Origin: Delftia tsuruhatensis NBRC 16741
GTDB taxonomy: Bacteria; Pseudomonadota; Gammaproteobacteria; Burkholderiales; Burkholderiaceae_C
Length of the DNA: 64,000 nucleotides
NCBI RefSeq assembly: GCF_001571325.1
Contig: NZ_BCTO01000024.1
Coordinates: 62,001 to 126,000, forward strand
Reading direction: 5' to 3'
A program made the translations under genes and the position numbers. The notes under the pieces were generated by a model. That model worked only from the letters and a program-made list of their open reading frames with translations, was not told the origin of the DNA and made no database searches. Shown piece by piece: positions 1 to 9,343 of the stretch (the stretch's first letter is position 1; each line of letters starts with the position of its first letter).

Positions 1-1
1 C

Positions 2-889
2 GACGGCGTGCTGCTGATGTTCGGCGCGCTGGGCACCTCGCACAACCAGGCCGTGCATCGCTACATGAACCAGCGCAAGGTGCCCCAGCTGTTCGTCTCC
101 ACGGGCGCCACGCGCTGGGGCGATCCGAAGAACTTCCCCTGGACCATGGGCTGGCAGCCCACCTACCAGCTCGAAGGCCGCACCTTCGCCCAGCACATCC
201 TGGCCACGCGGCCCCAGGCCAAGGTGGCCGTCCTGATGCAGAACGACGACTTCGGCAAGGACTACCTCAAGGGCGTGCTCGACGGATTCGGCGAGCAGGC
301 CAAGCAGCGCATCGTCGTGCAGCAGACCTACGAGGTCGGCGACCCCACGGTGGACAGCCAGATGGTGGCGCTCAAGGGCTCGGGGGCGGACACCTTCATC
401 AACATCAGCACGCCCAAGTTCGCGGCCCAGTCCATACGCAAGGCCGCCGACATCGGCTGGAAGCCTGCGCACTACCTGGTCAGCGTCTCGCTGTCCATCA
501 GCTCGGTGCTCAAGCCCGCGGGCCTGGACAACGCGCGCGGCGTGATGACGGCCAGCTACCTGCGCGAGCCCTCGGACCCCACCAACCAGGGCACGCCCGA
601 GCTGGCCGGCTACCTGGCCTTCATGAAGCAGTTCTACCCGGCCGGCGACCCCAACGATTCGCTCAACGTCATCGGCTACTCCCAGGCCCAGACCCTGGTG
701 CAGGTGCTCAGGCAGGCCGGCGACGAGCTCACGCGCGCCAACATCATGAAGCAGGCCGCCAGCCTGAAGATGGACCTGCCCATGCTCTACCCGGGCATCA
801 GCCTGCAGACCGGTGCGGACGATTTCTTCCCCATCAAGAAGATGCAGCTCGTGCGCTTCGACGGCAGCCGCTACGCGCCCGTGCAATGA
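2..889 (+). CDS. ABC transporter substrate-binding protein (branched-chain amino acid type), 5' end missing
   Basis: This is the C-terminal 295 residues of a periplasmic Leu/Ile/Val-type binding protein. The reading frame is open at the left edge, so the signal peptide and first lobe are outside the window. Typical features of the family are the receptor-ligand-binding fold stretch AKVAVLMQNDDFGKDYLKG near the hinge and a C-terminal GADDFFPIKKMQLVRFDG segment. The stop lies 34 bases before the next start, in the same direction as six acyl-CoA metabolism genes, so it may bind an aromatic or carboxylic acid that the operon degrades rather than an amino acid. That substrate is inferred from context only. 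Confidence 0.85.
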   Translation, partial: DGVLLMFGALGTSHNQAVHRYMNQRKVPQLFVSTGATRWGDPKNFPWTMGWQPTYQLEGRTFAQHILATRPQAKVAVLMQNDDFGKDYLKGVLDGFGEQAKQRIVVQQTYEVGDPTVDSQMVALKGSGADTFINISTPKFAAQSIRKAADIGWKPAHYLVSVSLSISSVLKPAGLDNARGVMTASYLREPSDPTNQGTPELAGYLAFMKQFYPAGDPNDSLNVIGYSQAQTLVQVLRQAGDELTRANIMKQAASLKMDLPMLYPGISLQTGADDFFPIKKMQLVRFDGSRYAPVQ

Positions 890-923
890 CCCCGGCGTTC
901 AGGACAACGACAGGAGACACCCC

Positions 924-2576
924 ATGCCCGCCTTGCAAGGACTGATGCAGGACCGCCCGCTCATGATCTCGTCGCTGATCGAGCATGCGGCGCGCTTTCA
1001 TCCGCACACCGAGATCGTCTCGCGCCTGCCGGAAACCCGGGACGGTGGCCTGCACCGCACCGACTGGGCCGGCATGCGCCGCGCCTCCTGCCAGGTGGCC
1101 AACGCCCTGCAGTCGCTGGGCGTGCAGCCTGGCGAACGCGTGGGCACGCTGGCCTGGAACAGCTGGCGCCATCTGGCGCTGTACTTCGGCGTCTCGGGCA
1201 GCGGCGCGGTGCTGCACACCATCAACCCGCGCCTGTTTCCCGAGCAGATCGAATACATCGCCAACCATGCCGAGGACCGGGTGCTGTTCTTCGACGTGAC
1301 CTTCGCGCCGCTGGTGGAAAAGCTCGCACCGCATCTGAAGACCGTCACCACCTATGTCTGCATGAGTTCGCGCGAGCACATGCCCGCGCTGGACCTGCCC
1401 GACCTGCACTGCTGGGACGAGCTGGTGGGCAACCAGAGCGAGGACTTCGAGTGGCCCGAGTTCGACGAGCGCACGGCCTCCTCGCTGTGCTACACCTCGG
1501 GCACCACGGGCCACCCCAAGGGCGTGCTGTACTCGCACCGCTCCACCGTGCTGCACACGCTGATGGAGCTGGCGCCCGACACCTTCGGCCTGAACGCGCG
1601 CGAGACCGTGATGCTCATCGTGCCCATGTTCCATGCCAACGCCTGGGGCACGCCCTATGCGGCGGCCATGGCCGGCGCACGGCTGGTGCTGCCCGGCCCC
1701 CACCTGGACGGCCAGAGCGTCTACGAGCTCATGCGCGACGAGAAGGTCACCTTCTCGCAGGGCGTGCCCACCGTGTGGCTGATGCTGTTCCAGTACCTGG
1801 ATGCGCATCCCGACATCGACCCGCGCGCGCTGGGCGTCAAGAGCATTGGCATCGGCGGCGCGGCCGTGCCGCGCGCCATGCTGGAGCGCTTCGAGAACCA
1901 GTTCGGCGCCCAGGTCGTGCAGGGATGGGGCATGACCGAGACCAGCCCCATCGGCGTGGTCAGCAAGCTGCTGCCCCGGCACGACGCGCTGTCGGGCGAG
2001 GAACTGGTCAAGGTCAAGCTCAAGCAGGGGCGCGGCGTCTGGGGCGTGGACCTCAAGATCGTGGACGACGACGGCCGGCCCCAGCCCTGGGACGGCCAGG
2101 CCCGGGGACACCTGCGCGTGCGCGGCCCCTGGATCGCCAGCGGCTACTTCAAGGGCGAAGGCGGCTCGCCCGTCGATGAGGAAGGCTTCTTCACCACGGG
2201 CGACGTGGCCACCATCGATGCCGACGGCTTCCTGCAGCTGGTGGACCGCGCCAAGGACGTGATCAAGTCGGGCGGCGAGTGGATTTCCTCCATCGACGTG
2301 GAGAACGCCGCCATGGGCCATCCCGGCGTGGCCGAGGCCGCCATCATCGGCGTGGCCCATCCCAAGTGGCAGGAGCGGCCGCTGCTGCTGGTGGTGCCGC
2401 GCGCAGGCCACAGCGTCAGCCGCGAGTCCATGCTCGATTTCCTGTCCACGCGCATCGCCAAATGGTGGCTGCCCGACGATGTGCTGCAGGTGGCCGAGCT
2501 GCCGCACACGGCCACGGGAAAACTGCTAAAGACCAAGCTGCGCGAGCAGTACAGGAATTACCCCCTGAGCCGCTGA
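924..2576 (+). CDS. Acyl-CoA synthetase (AMP-forming fatty acid/carboxylic acid--CoA ligase)
   Basis: 550-residue ANL-superfamily enzyme that would activate a carboxylic acid to its CoA thioester through an acyl-AMP. The P-loop [10 protein letters not shown] is at residues 191-200, the GWGMTETSP motif follows in the middle, and the C-terminal domain has [13 protein letters not shown] and the terminal ATGK with the likely adenylation lysine. An upstream in-frame ATG exists, but the start at 924 has AGGAG eight bases upstream and gives the usual family length. It resembles medium/long-chain and 3-methylmercaptopropionate-type ligases; the exact substrate cannot be read from the sequence. It is the first of two ligases in this operon. 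Confidence 0.9.
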   Translation: MPALQGLMQDRPLMISSLIEHAARFHPHTEIVSRLPETRDGGLHRTDWAGMRRASCQVANALQSLGVQPGERVGTLAWNSWRHLALYFGVSGSGAVLHTINPRLFPEQIEYIANHAEDRVLFFDVTFAPLVEKLAPHLKTVTTYVCMSSREHMPALDLPDLHCWDELVGNQSEDFEWPEFDERTASSLCYTSGTTGHPKGVLYSHRSTVLHTLMELAPDTFGLNARETVMLIVPMFHANAWGTPYAAAMAGARLVLPGPHLDGQSVYELMRDEKVTFSQGVPTVWLMLFQYLDAHPDIDPRALGVKSIGIGGAAVPRAMLERFENQFGAQVVQGWGMTETSPIGVVSKLLPRHDALSGEELVKVKLKQGRGVWGVDLKIVDDDGRPQPWDGQARGHLRVRGPWIASGYFKGEGGSPVDEEGFFTTGDVATIDADGFLQLVDRAKDVIKSGGEWISSIDVENAAMGHPGVAEAAIIGVAHPKWQERPLLLVVPRAGHSVSRESMLDFLSTRIAKWWLPDDVLQVAELPHTATGKLLKTKLREQYRNYPLSR

Positions 2577-2680
2577 GCGGCTTCCCCCAATGGGGGACGA
2601 CACCTTCGGTGCGGGGCGGCCCTTCCTCGGTGTCTCTCGCTTGGACAACGCCAGTTCCATAGCGCTCTGCTCTATGGTTC
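2567..2680. repeat. Candidate dispersed intergenic repeat with small hairpins
   Basis: The gap after the first ligase is built of short palindromes. AGCCGC-TGA-GCGGCT folds around the stop codon itself (2568-2582), CCCCCA-A-TGGGGG follows (2585-2597), and CCATAG-N9-CTATGG lies at 2657-2677. The stretch with ttcggtgcggggcggccctt resembles an intergenic element I recall as common in Delftia, Acidovorax and Comamonas genomes. Only one copy is in this window, so repetition is from memory and not shown here. Confidence 0.5.
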
Positions 2681-2710
2681 ATTGAAGAAAAGAGAACAAA
2701 GGAGACCTCC

Positions 2711-3793
2711 ATGCCAGGACCGCTTGAAGGCGTGCGCGTGGTCGAGTTCGCGGGCCTGGGCCCGGGGCCGTTCTGCGCCATGCTGCTGGCCGACATGGGT
2801 GCCGAGGTGCTGCGCATCGCGCGGCCCGGCACGCCGGTCGATGCACAGGACATCACCACGCGCAGCCGCAGCCAGGTCGAGATCGACCTGCGCGGCGAGG
2901 AAGGCCAGGCCTCGGCCCTGGCGCTGATCGCACGCGCCGATCTGCTGATCGAGGGCTTTCGGCCCGGCGTGATGGAGCGCCTGGGCCTGGGGCCCGAGCC
3001 CTGCCTGGCGCGCAACCCGCGCCTGGTCTACGGCCGCATGACGGGCTGGGGCCAGCACGGGCCGCTGGCGCATGCGGCGGGGCATGACATCAACTACATC
3101 GCCATCTCCGGCGCCCTGCACGCCATCGGCCGCGCGGGCGAGGCGCCCGTGCCGCCGCTCAACTACGTGGGCGACTTCGGCGGCGGCGGCATGCTGCTGG
3201 CCGTGGGCCTGCTGGCCGCACTGCACGAGGCCGGGCGCAGCGGCCGGGGCCAGGTCATCGACGCGGCCATGACCGATGGCACGGCCCTGCTGTCGGCCTT
3301 CATGTACGGCTTCAAGGCCAAGGGCCAGTGGAGCAACCAGCGCGGAGAGAACCTGCTGGACGGCGGCGCGCACTTCTATGACACCTATGCCTGCGCCGAC
3401 GGCAAATACATCGCCATAGGCGCCATCGAGCCGCAGTTCTACGCCGAGCTGCGCCAGCGCTGCGGCATACAGGACCCGCTGTTCGACGCGCAACTGGACG
3501 CCGCACGCTGGCCCCTGCTCAAGCTGCGCCTGGCCGACGTGTTCCGCACGCGCACGCGCCAGCAATGGTGCGAGCTGCTGGAAGGCAGCGATGCCTGCTT
3601 CGCGCCCGTGCTCGACTGGGACGAGGCGCCCCAGCACGCCCACAACCGCGCGCGCGCCACGTTCACCGAGGCCGGCGGCGTGCTCCAGCCCGCGCCGGCG
3701 CCGCGCTTTTCGCGCAGCGTGCCCGAGCAGCCCCGCCCCCCGCGCGCCGCCAGCCTGCAGGACACGCTGGCCGCCTGGAATGCCCGCTCCTGA
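2711..3793 (+). CDS. Alpha-methylacyl-CoA racemase (CaiB/BaiF family)
   Basis: 360-residue class III CoA-transferase-fold protein. The active-site pattern is that of true alpha-methylacyl-CoA racemases, not of CoA transferases: His125 in AAGHDINYI, Asp155 in NYVGDFGGG and Glu240 in GAIEPQF match the His126/Asp156/Glu241 set known from the Mycobacterium tuberculosis enzyme. It would interconvert 2R- and 2S-methylacyl-CoA so that the dehydrogenase can act on methyl-branched chains. AAAGGAGAC precedes the ATG. The gene sits 9 bases before the second ligase, which supports co-transcription. The name is secure; the physiological substrate is not. Confidence 0.9.
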   Translation: MPGPLEGVRVVEFAGLGPGPFCAMLLADMGAEVLRIARPGTPVDAQDITTRSRSQVEIDLRGEEGQASALALIARADLLIEGFRPGVMERLGLGPEPCLARNPRLVYGRMTGWGQHGPLAHAAGHDINYIAISGALHAIGRAGEAPVPPLNYVGDFGGGGMLLAVGLLAALHEAGRSGRGQVIDAAMTDGTALLSAFMYGFKAKGQWSNQRGENLLDGGAHFYDTYACADGKYIAIGAIEPQFYAELRQRCGIQDPLFDAQLDAARWPLLKLRLADVFRTRTRQQWCELLEGSDACFAPVLDWDEAPQHAHNRARATFTEAGGVLQPAPAPRFSRSVPEQPRPPRAASLQDTLAAWNARS

Positions 3794-3802
3794 GGAAACC
3801 CC

Positions 3803-5365
3803 ATGCCCATGTATCTCACCCAGGCCATCCACAAGGGCCGCCGCGAAAGGGCCGGCGCCACGGCAGCCATCTGCGGCGCAGAGCAGGCCAGCTGGTCGCA
3901 GCTTGCGCAGCGCATCGAACGCTGCGCCGGCCTGCTGCGGGCGCTGGACGTGGCGCCCGGCGACCGCGTCGGCATGATGGGCCTGAACTCCATCCGCTAC
4001 CTTGAATACTTCTATGGCTGCTGGTGGGCAGGCGCCGCGGTCAACCCCGTCAACATCCGCTGGAGCGCGCACGAGGTGGCCTACTCGCTGGACGACTGCG
4101 ACACGCGCGTGCTCTTCGTGGACGATGCCTTCGCGCCCCTGGTGCCCCGGCTGCGCGAGCTGTCCTCCAGCCTGCGCACCGTGGTGTTCTGCGGCACGGG
4201 CGCCGCGCCCGAAGGCGCGCTGCACTACGAGCAATTGCTGGCCGCCGCCACGCCCTGCGCCGACGCGCTGCGCAGCGGCAACGACCTGGCCGCCGTGATG
4301 TATACGGGCGGCACCACGGGCCGGCCCAAGGGGGTGATGCTCAGCCACGACAACCTGTTCATCAACGCCCTGTCCAATGCCAGCAACGTGCCGCGCCAGC
4401 ATGTGAAGGTGGGCATGGTGGTCACGCCCATGTTCCATGTGGCCGGCTGCGGCCTGGCCCTGCTCATGGCCCAGCGCCTGGTACCCCAGGTCATCGTGCC
4501 GGCCTTCGACGAGCTGGCCATCCTGGACGGCATTCAGCAGCACGGCGTGAACGAGCTGTTCCTGGTGCCCACCATGATCCGCCGGCTGATCGAGCATCCG
4601 CGCCTGGCCGAGTTCGACCTGTCCAGCCTGCGCCTCATGCTCTATGGCGCGGCGCCCATCGATGCCACCTTGCTGGAGCGCGCCATGCAGCTACTGCCCG
4701 GCGCCGACTTCGCCCAGGCCTACGGCATGACCGAGCTGTCGCCTACCATCGTGTCCATGGGCCCGCCCGAGCACCGTCCCGGCCCGCAGCGCGAGCGCCT
4801 GCTGCGCGCGGCCGGCCGGCCCGTGACCATTGCCGAGGTGCGCATCGTCGATGGCGAGGGCCGCGAGCTGCCTGCCGGCGAGGTGGGCGAGATCACGGCA
4901 CGCGGCCCCATGGTCATGCAGGGCTACTGGAACAGGCCCGCCGAGACGGCCGCCGCGCTCAAGGACGGCTGGATGCACACGGGCGACATGGGCCGGCTGG
5001 ATGCCGACGGCTACCTCTTCGTCGTGGACCGGCTCAAGGACATGATCGTCAGCGGCGGCGAGAACGTGTACTCGGCCGAGGTCGAGAACGCCATCGCCCA
5101 GCTGCCCCAGGTCGCCATGTGCGCCGTCATCGGCGTGCCCGACGAACGCTGGGGCGAGCGCGTGCACGCCGTGATCGTCGCGCGCGAGGGCCAGCCGCTG
5201 ACCGAGGCCGAGGTCATCGCCCACTGCCGCGAACGCATCGCGGGCTACAAGTGCCCACGCTCGGTGGAGTTCCGCAGCGAGCTGCCGCTGTCGGCCGCCG
5301 GCAAGCTGCAGAAATTCCAGCTGCGCGAGCCCTACTGGCAGGGCCGTGAACGCCGCATCAACTGA
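3803..5365 (+). CDS. Acyl-CoA synthetase (second AMP-dependent ligase of the operon)
   Basis: 520-residue ANL ligase with P-loop TGGTTGRPKG at residues 168-177, AYGMTELSP in the middle and a C-terminal AAGKLQKFQLRE carrying the adenylation lysine. It differs clearly from the other ligase of the operon, being shorter and closer to FadD13/menE-like medium-chain enzymes, so the two may take different acids or act at different stages. Its start follows the racemase stop by 9 bases with GAGGAAA as ribosome-binding site. The downstream dehydrogenase frame is open back into this gene, but its ATG lies after this stop. Confidence 0.88.
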   Translation: MPMYLTQAIHKGRRERAGATAAICGAEQASWSQLAQRIERCAGLLRALDVAPGDRVGMMGLNSIRYLEYFYGCWWAGAAVNPVNIRWSAHEVAYSLDDCDTRVLFVDDAFAPLVPRLRELSSSLRTVVFCGTGAAPEGALHYEQLLAAATPCADALRSGNDLAAVMYTGGTTGRPKGVMLSHDNLFINALSNASNVPRQHVKVGMVVTPMFHVAGCGLALLMAQRLVPQVIVPAFDELAILDGIQQHGVNELFLVPTMIRRLIEHPRLAEFDLSSLRLMLYGAAPIDATLLERAMQLLPGADFAQAYGMTELSPTIVSMGPPEHRPGPQRERLLRAAGRPVTIAEVRIVDGEGRELPAGEVGEITARGPMVMQGYWNRPAETAAALKDGWMHTGDMGRLDADGYLFVVDRLKDMIVSGGENVYSAEVENAIAQLPQVAMCAVIGVPDERWGERVHAVIVAREGQPLTEAEVIAHCRERIAGYKCPRSVEFRSELPLSAAGKLQKFQLREPYWQGRERRIN

Positions 5366-5390
5366 ACCCCTCAATCCACCGGTCCAAGCC

Positions 5391-6539
5391 ATGCCACTGC
5401 AACTGACACGCTCCTGGAGCACCCCCGAACTGGAAAGCCTGCGCGCCACCGCCGTGCGCTTTCTGGAAACCGAAATGCAGCCGCAGGACGAGGCCGCACG
5501 CCAGCGCGGCAACGTGGGCCATGCCATCTGGCGCCGCGCCGGCGAGCTGGGCCTGCTGTGCACCGACATCCCCGAGGACTACGGCGGCGGCGGCGGCGAC
5601 TTCCGCCACGAGGCCGTGATCCACGAGGAGATGGCGCGCCGCGCCCTCTCGGGCATGAGCAACTCCGTGCATTCCATCGTGGCCCACTACCTGCTCAACC
5701 ACGGCACCGAGGCGCAAAAGCGCAAGTACCTGCCCGCCATGGCGCGCGGCGAACTGGTGGGCGCCATCGCCATGACCGAGCCCGGCGCGGGTTCGGACCT
5801 GCAGGGCGTGCGCACGCGCGCAGAACTCAGGGACGGCCGCTACCGCATCAACGGCAGCAAGACCTTCATCACCAACGGCCTGCTGGCCGGCCTGATCCTC
5901 GTGGTCTGCAAGACCGACCCGGCCCAGGGCGCGCGCGGCACCTCCATCCTCATCGTGGAGACCCGGGACTGCGCGGGCTTTCGCGTGGGCCGCGTGCTCG
6001 ACAAGATGGGCATGAAGGCCCAGGACACCTCGGAGCTGTTCTTCGACGACGTGACCGTGCCGCAGGACGCGCTGCTGGGCGGGCGCGAAGGCCAGGGCTT
6101 CTACCAGCTCATGGGCGACCTGCCCTACGAACGCCTGATCATCGGCCTGGCCGCCCTGGCCTGCATGGAAGGCGCCTATGAGGCCACGCTGGCCTACGTG
6201 CGCGAGCGCCGCGCCTTCGGCCAGGCCATTGCCGACATGCAGAACACCCGGTTCAAGCTCGCCGAGGTGGCCACCACGCTGACCGTGGGCCGCGCCTTCA
6301 TCGACCGCTGCGTGGAGCAGTTGGTGGCCGGCACGCTGGACACGGCCACGGCCTCCATGGCCAAGCTGTGGGGCTCGGAAGCGCAGGGCCGCGTGCTCGA
6401 CGAACTCGTGCAACTGCATGGTGGCTACGGCTACATGAACGAATACATGGTCACGCGCATGTACGCCGATGCGCGCGTGCAGCGCATCTACGGCGGCACC
6501 AGCGAAATCATGAAGGAAGTGATCTCGCGCGCGCTCTGA
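5391..6539 (+). CDS. Acyl-CoA dehydrogenase, long-chain type
   Basis: 382-residue FAD-dependent dehydrogenase that would introduce the 2,3-double bond into an acyl-CoA. The usual family signatures AMTEPGAGSDLQG and the C-terminal QLHGGYGYMNEY are present. At the position where medium-chain enzymes have the catalytic Glu (YEGT) this one has YGGT, as in long-chain and isovaleryl-CoA dehydrogenases, while a Glu is found in LPYERL (residue 247), where long-chain enzymes keep their base. This fits bulky or branched substrates. The ATG at 5391 was preferred to a GTG at 5346 that would overlap the ligase; no strong Shine-Dalgarno is visible for either. Confidence 0.9.
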   Translation: MPLQLTRSWSTPELESLRATAVRFLETEMQPQDEAARQRGNVGHAIWRRAGELGLLCTDIPEDYGGGGGDFRHEAVIHEEMARRALSGMSNSVHSIVAHYLLNHGTEAQKRKYLPAMARGELVGAIAMTEPGAGSDLQGVRTRAELRDGRYRINGSKTFITNGLLAGLILVVCKTDPAQGARGTSILIVETRDCAGFRVGRVLDKMGMKAQDTSELFFDDVTVPQDALLGGREGQGFYQLMGDLPYERLIIGLAALACMEGAYEATLAYVRERRAFGQAIADMQNTRFKLAEVATTLTVGRAFIDRCVEQLVAGTLDTATASMAKLWGSEAQGRVLDELVQLHGGYGYMNEYMVTRMYADARVQRIYGGTSEIMKEVISRAL

Positions 6540-6616
6540 CGCTCCGATCCCCTGGCGGTGCCAAGCGCTGCCGCAGTCCCCCTATCCCTTCCCCGGCAGC
6601 ACAGGAGACAGCAGCC

Positions 6617-7507
6617 ATGACCCTCGACGACCTCATCTACAAGCCCGGCCTGCTCCAGGGCGAACGCATCCTCGTCACCGGCGGCGGCACCGGCCTGGGC
6701 CGGGTCATGGCCGAGGCGTTTCTCATGCTGGGCGCCGACATCCACCTGTGCGGCCGGCGCGGCGCCGTGGTCGAGCAGACAGCGCAGGAGCTGATGCAGC
6801 AGCACGGCGGCCGGGCCACGGGCCATGCCTGCGACGTGCGCCAGCCCGAGGCCGTGGAGCAGATGATCGAGGCCATCTGGGCCGACGGCGGCGCGCTCAC
6901 GGGCCTGGTCAACAACGCGGCCGGCAACTTCGTGAGCCGCACCGAGGACCTGTCCATGCGCGCCTTCGACGCCGTGGCCAACATCGTCATGCGCGGCAGC
7001 TTCAACCTCACGCTGGAGTGCGGCCGCCGCTGGCTGGCCGAGGGCCGCAAGGCCAGCGTGCTGTCCATCCTCACCACCTGGGTCTGGAACGGCTCGGCCT
7101 TCACCGTGCCCTCGGCCATGGCCAAGTCGGGCGTGCATGCCATGACGCAGTCGCTGGCCGTGGAATGGGGCAACCGGGGCATACGCTTCAACGCCATCGC
7201 GCCAGGCCTGTTTCCCACCGAAGGCATGAGCGCGCGGCTGAACCCGCAGGGCGGCGAGCATGTGCGCGCCGACAACCCCATGGGCCGCAACGGCCGCATG
7301 CCCGAGCTGGCCAACCTGGCCGTCTTCCTCATGAGCCGCCAGGCCGAGTACCTGACGGGACAGACCATCGCCATAGACGGCGGACAATACCAGGCGACGG
7401 GCGGCAACTTCGCCGGGCTGGCCAGCTGGAGCGACCAGGACTGGGCGAATGCGCGCAGCGCCATCGAATCGCGCAACGCAGCAGACCGCCAGCAAAGAAC
7501 CGCATAG
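6617..7507 (+). CDS. SDR oxidoreductase resembling 2,4-dienoyl-CoA reductase
   Basis: 296-residue Rossmann-fold short-chain dehydrogenase. The cofactor motif TGGGTGLG is at residues 21-28 and LVNNAAG follows at 97-103. Instead of the usual YxxxK it has Ser166-x3-Lys170 in VPSAMAKSGV, followed by SLAVEWGNRGIRFN; this replacement and the flanking words are those of mitochondrial and peroxisomal 2,4-dienoyl-CoA reductases (DECR). It would therefore reduce a 2,4-dienoyl-CoA with NADPH, an auxiliary step for oxidising unsaturated acids. AGGAG lies ten bases before the ATG. It is often annotated only as SDR family protein. Confidence 0.85.
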   Translation: MTLDDLIYKPGLLQGERILVTGGGTGLGRVMAEAFLMLGADIHLCGRRGAVVEQTAQELMQQHGGRATGHACDVRQPEAVEQMIEAIWADGGALTGLVNNAAGNFVSRTEDLSMRAFDAVANIVMRGSFNLTLECGRRWLAEGRKASVLSILTTWVWNGSAFTVPSAMAKSGVHAMTQSLAVEWGNRGIRFNAIAPGLFPTEGMSARLNPQGGEHVRADNPMGRNGRMPELANLAVFLMSRQAEYLTGQTIAIDGGQYQATGGNFAGLASWSDQDWANARSAIESRNAADRQQRTA

Positions 7508-7524
7508 ACACAAGGAGACAAGCC

Positions 7525-8337
7525 ATGAGCCAAGAACGCGTGCGCATATCGGTGGACCACGGCGTGGCCGAGGTGACCCTGGCCCGGCCCGACAAGATGA
7601 ATGCGCTGGACCCCGCCATGTTCGACGCCCTGATCGACGCATTGGCGCGGCTGCGGGACACGTCCGGGTTGCGCGCCGTGGTGCTGCATGGCGAGGGGCG
7701 CGCCTTCTGCGCGGGCCTGGACATGGGCAGCATGGCCGGCATTGCCGACGGCCAGCAGACGGCAGACATGACGGACCTGGCCGCGCGCACGCACGGCATT
7801 GCCAACCGCTTCCAGCAGATCTGCTGGGGCTGGCGCGAACTGCCCGTGCCCGTGATCGCCGCCGTGCACGGCGTGGCCTACGGCGGCGGCCTGCAGCTGG
7901 CGCTGGGCGCGGACATCCGCCTGGTGGCCGAGGATGCGCGGCTGTCCATCATGGAAATCAAGTGGGGACTGGTGCCCGACATGGCCGGCTGCGCGCTGGC
8001 CGCGCCGCTGGTGCGCGGCGACGTGCTGCGCGAGCTGGTCTACACGGGCCGCATCGTGCCCGGCCCCGAGGCCGTGGCCCTGGGCCTGGCCACGCGCGTG
8101 AGTTCCGCGCCGCTGGAGGAAGCGCGCCATCTGGCCCGCCAGATCGCGGCCAGCAGCCCGCACGCCATGCGTGCGTCCAAGCGCCTGATGCAGCTCAGCG
8201 AAACGGCATCGCCCCAGGACATCCTGCTGGCCGAGGCGCGCGAGCAGCAGGCCCTGCTGGGCAGCGCCAACCAGGCCGAAGCCGTGCGCGCAGGCCTGGA
8301 AAAACGGGCCCCGGTGTTCAGCGACCAAGGCCTTTAG
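7525..8337 (+). CDS. Enoyl-CoA hydratase/isomerase family protein, dienoyl-CoA isomerase-like
   Basis: 270-residue crotonase-fold protein. The oxyanion-hole words GRAFCAGLDMGSM and GVAYGGGLQLALGAD are intact. The acidic residues Asp130 (GADIR), Glu144 (IMEIKWG) and Asp152 (VPDMAG) line up with the three acids of delta3,5-delta2,4-dienoyl-CoA isomerase (Asp176/Glu196/Asp204 of the rat enzyme), whereas a plain hydratase has Glu at the last position. Placed after a DECR-like reductase, an isomerase role is attractive but inferred. AAGGAGA precedes the ATG, and the gene is the last of the operon. Confidence 0.85.
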   Translation: MSQERVRISVDHGVAEVTLARPDKMNALDPAMFDALIDALARLRDTSGLRAVVLHGEGRAFCAGLDMGSMAGIADGQQTADMTDLAARTHGIANRFQQICWGWRELPVPVIAAVHGVAYGGGLQLALGADIRLVAEDARLSIMEIKWGLVPDMAGCALAAPLVRGDVLRELVYTGRIVPGPEAVALGLATRVSSAPLEEARHLARQIAASSPHAMRASKRLMQLSETASPQDILLAEAREQQALLGSANQAEAVRAGLEKRAPVFSDQGL

Positions 8338-8356
8338 ACACCTCTTGAAACAACCA

Positions 8357-8379
8357 CCGGACCCTGCCCACGGGTCCGG
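8357..8379 (+). terminator. Possible terminator hairpin of the acyl-CoA operon
   Basis: CCGGACCC and GGGTCCGG form a perfect 8-bp stem with a 7-base loop, 20 bases after the crotonase stop. There is no T-run behind it, so it is not a standard intrinsic terminator; it may stabilise the 3' end of the message. Confidence 0.4.
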
Positions 8380-8545
8380 CGCGGCCATCCGTAATTACCC
8401 TTAATCGACGCCCTTTCGCCACTGCGCTGATTTTTTAGGCATTCCGTGGAAAGCCTTGCAGGGCGCGGATTCGGCAAGTTACACCCGGAGTTTTCCACAA
8501 CTCCGTCCACATGCATCGGGGATAAAAACCCGGGGCCGAAGGGAC

Positions 8546-9343
8546 ATGCAGGAGCAGGCATACTTGACGGCTCGCCTCGGCCTCCCCCCCTTTCCCATGC
8601 CCCGCCTGCACGCCCCCAGCAAGGAAGACAGCCGCCTGCTGCCGCCTTTTTCCGCCCTGCCGGAACGCTGCATCCACGTGCCCGCCACCGACGCCGAATT
8701 CGCGGCCGCCCGCGCCGCGCTGATGGCCGCGCCCGTGCTCGGCTTCGATACCGAGAGCAAGCCTCTTTTCCACGCCAGCCAGACCGACACCGGCCCCCAT
8801 GTGGTGCAACTGTCCACCTGCGACCAGGCCTGGCTGCTGCAGCTGCACCATACGCAGGCACGCGCGCTTGCGGCCGACGTGATGGCCAGCGAGGCCATCT
8901 GCAAGGCCGGCTTCGGGCTGGACCATGACCGCAGCGCGCTGCCCGCGCGCCTGGGCGTGGCGCTGAACAACGTGATCGACCTGGACCGCGTGTTCAAGCG
9001 CCATGGCTACGCCAGCTCGGTAGGCGTGCGCGCGGCCGTGGCCCTGGTGCTGGGGCAGAACTTCCAAAAGTCCAAGAAGATCTCCACCTCCAACTGGGCT
9101 GCACCGCAACTGAGCCTGGCCCAGCGCCACTATGCGGCCAACGACGCCCACGGCGCCGCCATGGTGCATGCCGCGCTGCCGGGCTGGGAGCTGCGCCAGC
9201 CGGCACCGGCCCAGCGGCCTTCCAGGCCTGCGCTTGAACCGCGCGGGCCGCGCGAGTCCAGCGCCCCGCAGACGCCGCAGACAACGCGTCCGCCCCGCAC
9301 TGCTCGCCTGCTGCAGGCTGCGGTCGCGCCGGCCAAGTCCTAG
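8546..9343 (+). CDS. 3'-5' exonuclease of the DEDDy (RNase D-like) family
   Basis: 265-residue protein with a single DnaQ-like exonuclease domain. The acidic metal ligands are visible: Asp68-x-Glu70 in GFDTES, Asp126/Asp128 in GLDHDRS, and Tyr196-x3-Asp200 in YAANDA, which makes it DEDDy type. No HRDC domain follows, so it is not a full RNase D; the tail after residue 215 is a Pro/Arg-rich stretch. It would degrade RNA or DNA from the 3' end in the cytoplasm; the substrate is unknown. A second in-frame ATG at 8597 is possible. Its stop codon shares two bases with that of the converging GGDEF gene. Confidence 0.8.
   Translation: MQEQAYLTARLGLPPFPMPRLHAPSKEDSRLLPPFSALPERCIHVPATDAEFAAARAALMAAPVLGFDTESKPLFHASQTDTGPHVVQLSTCDQAWLLQLHHTQARALAADVMASEAICKAGFGLDHDRSALPARLGVALNNVIDLDRVFKRHGYASSVGVRAAVALVLGQNFQKSKKISTSNWAAPQLSLAQRHYAANDAHGAAMVHAALPGWELRQPAPAQRPSRPALEPRGPRESSAPQTPQTTRPPRTARLLQAAVAPAKS

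Noticed and set aside
834..2507. Long minus-strand open frame of 557 codons opposite the first ligase
   Set aside because: His/Ala/Gly-rich antisense shadow typical of GC-rich genes; no start signal or family similarity.
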